This document shows, one piece after another, positions 44,591 through 46,390 of a stretch of 46,390 nt of DNA. Positions within the stretch are counted from its first letter, which is position 1. The number at the start of each line of letters is the position of its first letter. Location of the stretch: assembly GCA_024231375.1 (NCBI GenBank), contig JAAEQP010000649.1, positions 1 to 46,390 on the forward strand. The letters are read 5' to 3'. Both the position numbers and the translations under genes were made by a program. This stretch comes from a bacterium. GTDB lineage: Bacteria > Hydrogenedentota > Hydrogenedentia > Hydrogenedentiales > SLHB01. Below the pieces are notes generated by a model, which saw nothing but the letters and a program-made list of their open reading frames with translations, did no database searches and was not told the origin of the DNA.

Positions 44591-44811
44591 TGGACGCCTC
44601 CCTTCGGCAGGAAGGGAAGCCAGAAGGTGAAGGCGCACACGGCCGCCAGGAGGAGCACATAGCCGCCCACGAGGGTCCAGAGCAGGTTGCGGTCTTCCTT
44701 GCGTTTCGTGTCAAGGTATCCGCTGCTGAGCCCGGACCACACGCCGACCCCCAGCATTAGAGCCCCCACGCCGTACTCCACGACGACCGGCCACACGCGC
44801 ATCATGTCCAT
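44587..44811 (-). CDS. small two-helix membrane protein, putative symporter partner
   Basis: 74 residues. Two hydrophobic helices (about 8-28 and 44-66) are separated by a charged loop SGYLDTKRKEDRN. The stop overlaps the symporter start (ATGA), so the two are coupled. I do not recognise a named family. Small membrane proteins preceding SSS symporters occur in other bacteria and may stabilise or regulate the transporter. The ATG has AGGGGA upstream. Confidence 0.65.
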   Translation of the reverse strand: MDMMRVWPVVVEYGVGALMLGVGVWSGLSSGYLDTKRKEDRNLLWTLVGGYVLLLAAVCAFTFWLPFLPKGGVQ

Positions 44812-44880
44812 TATGGGAAATCCCCTCGGTTAGAAGCCGCGGCATGATACCTTGACGCCCGAGCGTGGCGCAAACGGGGG

Positions 44881-44937
44881 CTACGCCCGGGCGGATTGGG
44901 GGTCCAAGGCGTCGCGTAGTCCGCGGCCAACGCTTGT
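44881..44937 (-). pseudogene. remnant of a second OppC-like C-terminus
   Basis: Just downstream of the intact permease gene, the minus strand reads VGRGLRDALDPQSARA followed by a stop (TAG at 44881-44883). The intact gene ends GDGLRDALDPQSARS and a stop at 44977. About 45 bases match between the two ends, and no longer frame leads into the remnant. This looks like a leftover of a duplicated or replaced oppC gene. Between them there is only a short unrelated spacer. Confidence 0.65.
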
Positions 44938-44976
44938 CCGTTGGGGGGGTGGAAGACAGTGAGGGCCGGGGCTCGC

Positions 44977-45882
44977 CTATGACCGGGCGGATTGAGGGTC
45001 GAGGGCGTCGCGTAGGCCGTCGCCCAGGAAGTTCAGGGAAAAAAGGGTCAGCGACAGGGCGATGCTGGGGAAGAGGAGCATCCAGGGGAACTCTTCCATG
45101 GTTTCGACGCCCTGTTGGATGAGGAGTCCCCAGGAACTCATGGGCGCTTGGACCCCGAGGCCGAGGAAGCTAAGGAAGGCTTCCAGCAGCATGACGCGGG
45201 GCACGGTCAGTGTGGTGTACACGATGATGGGGCCCAGGGCGTTCGGGAGAAGGTGGCGCAGCAGGATGCGGTGATGGGGGAGTCCCATGACCACGGTCGC
45301 CTCGACGAACTCCTTCTTCTTCAGCGACATGACCTGTCCGCGCACGATACGGGCCATGGTGAGCCATTCCACCGCGCCGATGGCGAGGAAGAGCAGCAGG
45401 ATGTTGCGGCCGAAGTAGACGGTCAGGATGATGACGAAGATGGTGTACGGGAGGGCGTAGAGAATATCGACGCACCGCATCATGAGCGCGTCGAGGCGTC
45501 CTCCCGCGAACCCGGCCACCGCGCCGTACAGAACGCCTACCAGGAGCGAAACGGACGTGGCCGCGATGCCGACCATGAGCGAGATGCGTCCGCCGTGGAG
45601 GATGCGGGTGAGGAGGTCGCGGCCCAGTTGGTCCGTGCCGAGCCAATGGCGGAGGCTGGGCGCGGATGCGCCGAGGTCCAGGTCCTGTGCGTCGTAGTCG
45701 TAGGGGGCCAGAAACGGTCCGAACACGGTCAACACGACCATGACGCACAGCGTGACGAGTCCCGCGACCGCCAAGCGGTTCCGCGAGAGCCGGTACCGCG
45801 CATCTTTCCAGAGCGATGTGCCGGACTCCGGTTCCTGGCCGTCGCTGGGAGGCGCTATGTCGTGTTGATCAGGCGCGTTCAT
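44977..45882 (-). CDS. ABC transporter permease, OppC/DppC type
   Basis: 301 residues. Features: the N-terminal OppC_N region (WKDARYRLSRNRLAVAGLVTL), HWLGTDQLGRDLLTRILHGGRISLMVG, and six helices with the EAA-type cytoplasmic loop (EFVEATVVMGLPHHRILLRHLLPNALGPIIVYT), and the LGVQAPMSSWG end. It forms the inner-membrane channel with OppB for oligopeptide, dipeptide or nickel uptake; binding protein and ATPases are outside the window. It overlaps the preceding permease gene by 14 bases. Confidence 0.93.
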   Translation of the reverse strand: MNAPDQHDIAPPSDGQEPESGTSLWKDARYRLSRNRLAVAGLVTLCVMVVLTVFGPFLAPYDYDAQDLDLGASAPSLRHWLGTDQLGRDLLTRILHGGRISLMVGIAATSVSLLVGVLYGAVAGFAGGRLDALMMRCVDILYALPYTIFVIILTVYFGRNILLLFLAIGAVEWLTMARIVRGQVMSLKKKEFVEATVVMGLPHHRILLRHLLPNALGPIIVYTTLTVPRVMLLEAFLSFLGLGVQAPMSSWGLLIQQGVETMEEFPWMLLFPSIALSLTLFSLNFLGDGLRDALDPQSARS

Positions 45883-46390
45883 GACGCAATCTCGGGTCGA
45901 GCCACGCTTGGGCGATGTCGACGAACATGTTGAAGAACATGATTAACAGGGCGAAGAAGAGGACCGTGCCCATAATCATGGTGTAGTCGCGGTTGAAGGC
46001 TGCTTCGACGAACTCACGGCCCAGCCCGGGCACCTGGAAAATCTTCTCCACCACGAAGGAGCCGCTGAGCAATCCGGCCGCGGCGGGTCCGAGGAACGCC
46101 ACGACCGGTTGAAGGCCGCCCCGGAGTCCGTGGTGAATGACCACGCGCGCTTCTGACAACCCTTTGGCGCGGGCGGTGCGAATGAAATCCTGGGCGAGCA
46201 CTTCGATCATGCTGCCCCGTGTCATGCGGGCGACGTAGGCGGCGTACGTCGCGCCGAGGGTGATGGACGGCAGCACTTTGTCGGACGGGAAATTCCAGCC
46301 CGACACGGGTAGCCATTCCATCCACAAGGCGAACACCAGCACCAGAACGGGACCCAGAACAAAGTTGGGGATGCAGATGCCCATCATGGC
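45869..46390 (-). CDS. ABC transporter permease, OppB/DppB type, C-terminal part
   Basis: The gene is cut by the right window edge; at least 173 residues are visible up to the stop at 45869. It has the OppB pattern: IPNFVLGPVLVLVFALWMEWLPVSGW, LGATYAAYVARMTRGSMIEVLAQDFIRTARAKGLSEARVVIHHGLR (the EAA loop), VEKIFQVPGLGREFVEAAFNRDY, and the last helix. It pairs with the OppC-type gene. The frame is open to the edge; the ATG codons near 46384 are internal. Confidence 0.9.
   Translation of the reverse strand, partial: AMMGICIPNFVLGPVLVLVFALWMEWLPVSGWNFPSDKVLPSITLGATYAAYVARMTRGSMIEVLAQDFIRTARAKGLSEARVVIHHGLRGGLQPVVAFLGPAAAGLLSGSFVVEKIFQVPGLGREFVEAAFNRDYTMIMGTVLFFALLIMFFNMFVDIAQAWLDPRLRHERA

Overview
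The window is a high-GC, densely coded bacterial chromosome segment from an organism with a Gram-negative envelope. The evidence for the envelope is several lipobox lipoproteins, a YidC with a large periplasmic domain, HtrA-type envelope proteins and Tat signals. Its content is an FGly-type sulfatase with an anaerobic-type sulfatase maturase, a GH29 fucosidase, DUF4838, DUF6807 (PmoA-like), NIPSNAP and SMP-30 proteins, large SSS-family symporters, and an ECF sigma factor fused to carboxypeptidase-regulatory-like repeats. This resembles the PVC / Candidatus Hydrogenedentota / Lentisphaerota range. My best guess is a Hydrogenedentota-like bacterium; this is inference from gene content only.

Layout. 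1-7.4 kb: the tail of an SMP-30 gene coupled to a Tat-exported NIPSNAP protein; a convergent radical-SAM sulfatase maturase; then DUF4838, M17 aminopeptidase and an O-methyltransferase on the plus strand. 7.4-10.9 kb: a three-gene envelope operon with an active HtrA lipoprotein, an HtrA homologue that has lost its catalytic serine, and a small repeat-type lipoprotein. 11-16.7 kb (minus): ATP-grasp enzyme, tgt, yajC and fused secDF, closed by a strong terminator. 17.2-21.7 kb (plus): SSS symporter, CBM9-like lipoprotein, glycerol kinase, then a candidate small RNA with its own promoter and terminator. 22-25.8 kb (minus): a membrane-tethered ECF sigma factor with extracytoplasmic repeats and a secreted protein downstream. 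26.4-31.6 kb (minus): the classic rpmH-rnpA-yidD-yidC-jag-mnmE cluster. 31.7-32.8 kb (minus): DUF2089, a small membrane protein and a SHOCT-like protein. 33-36.9 kb (plus): GH29 fucosidase, an unknown membrane protein and a sulfatase. 36.9-41.8 kb (minus): pgl, zwf, an inositol-monophosphatase-fold enzyme with a histone-H1-like basic tail, and a DUF6807 protein. 42-44.8 kb (minus): a small membrane protein, SSS symporter and YhhN protein. 44.9-46.4 kb (minus): OppC/OppB-type permeases, with a remnant of a second OppC end.

How the parts connect. The fucosidase and sulfatase would strip fucose and sulfate from sulfated glycans, and the maturase would activate the sulfatase. Symporters and the Opp-type permeases would import products, and glycerol kinase and the oxidative pentose-phosphate genes feed central metabolism. 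SecDF, YajC, YidC, YidD and the HtrA operon serve envelope biogenesis and quality control. The least conventional items are the membrane-anchored sigma factor with an ECF41-like promoter in front of it, the HtrA/pseudo-HtrA/lipoprotein operon, the histone-tailed phosphatase, the stand-alone sRNA candidate and a family of dispersed palindromic repeats. I found no rRNA, tRNA, CRISPR array or intact transposase.
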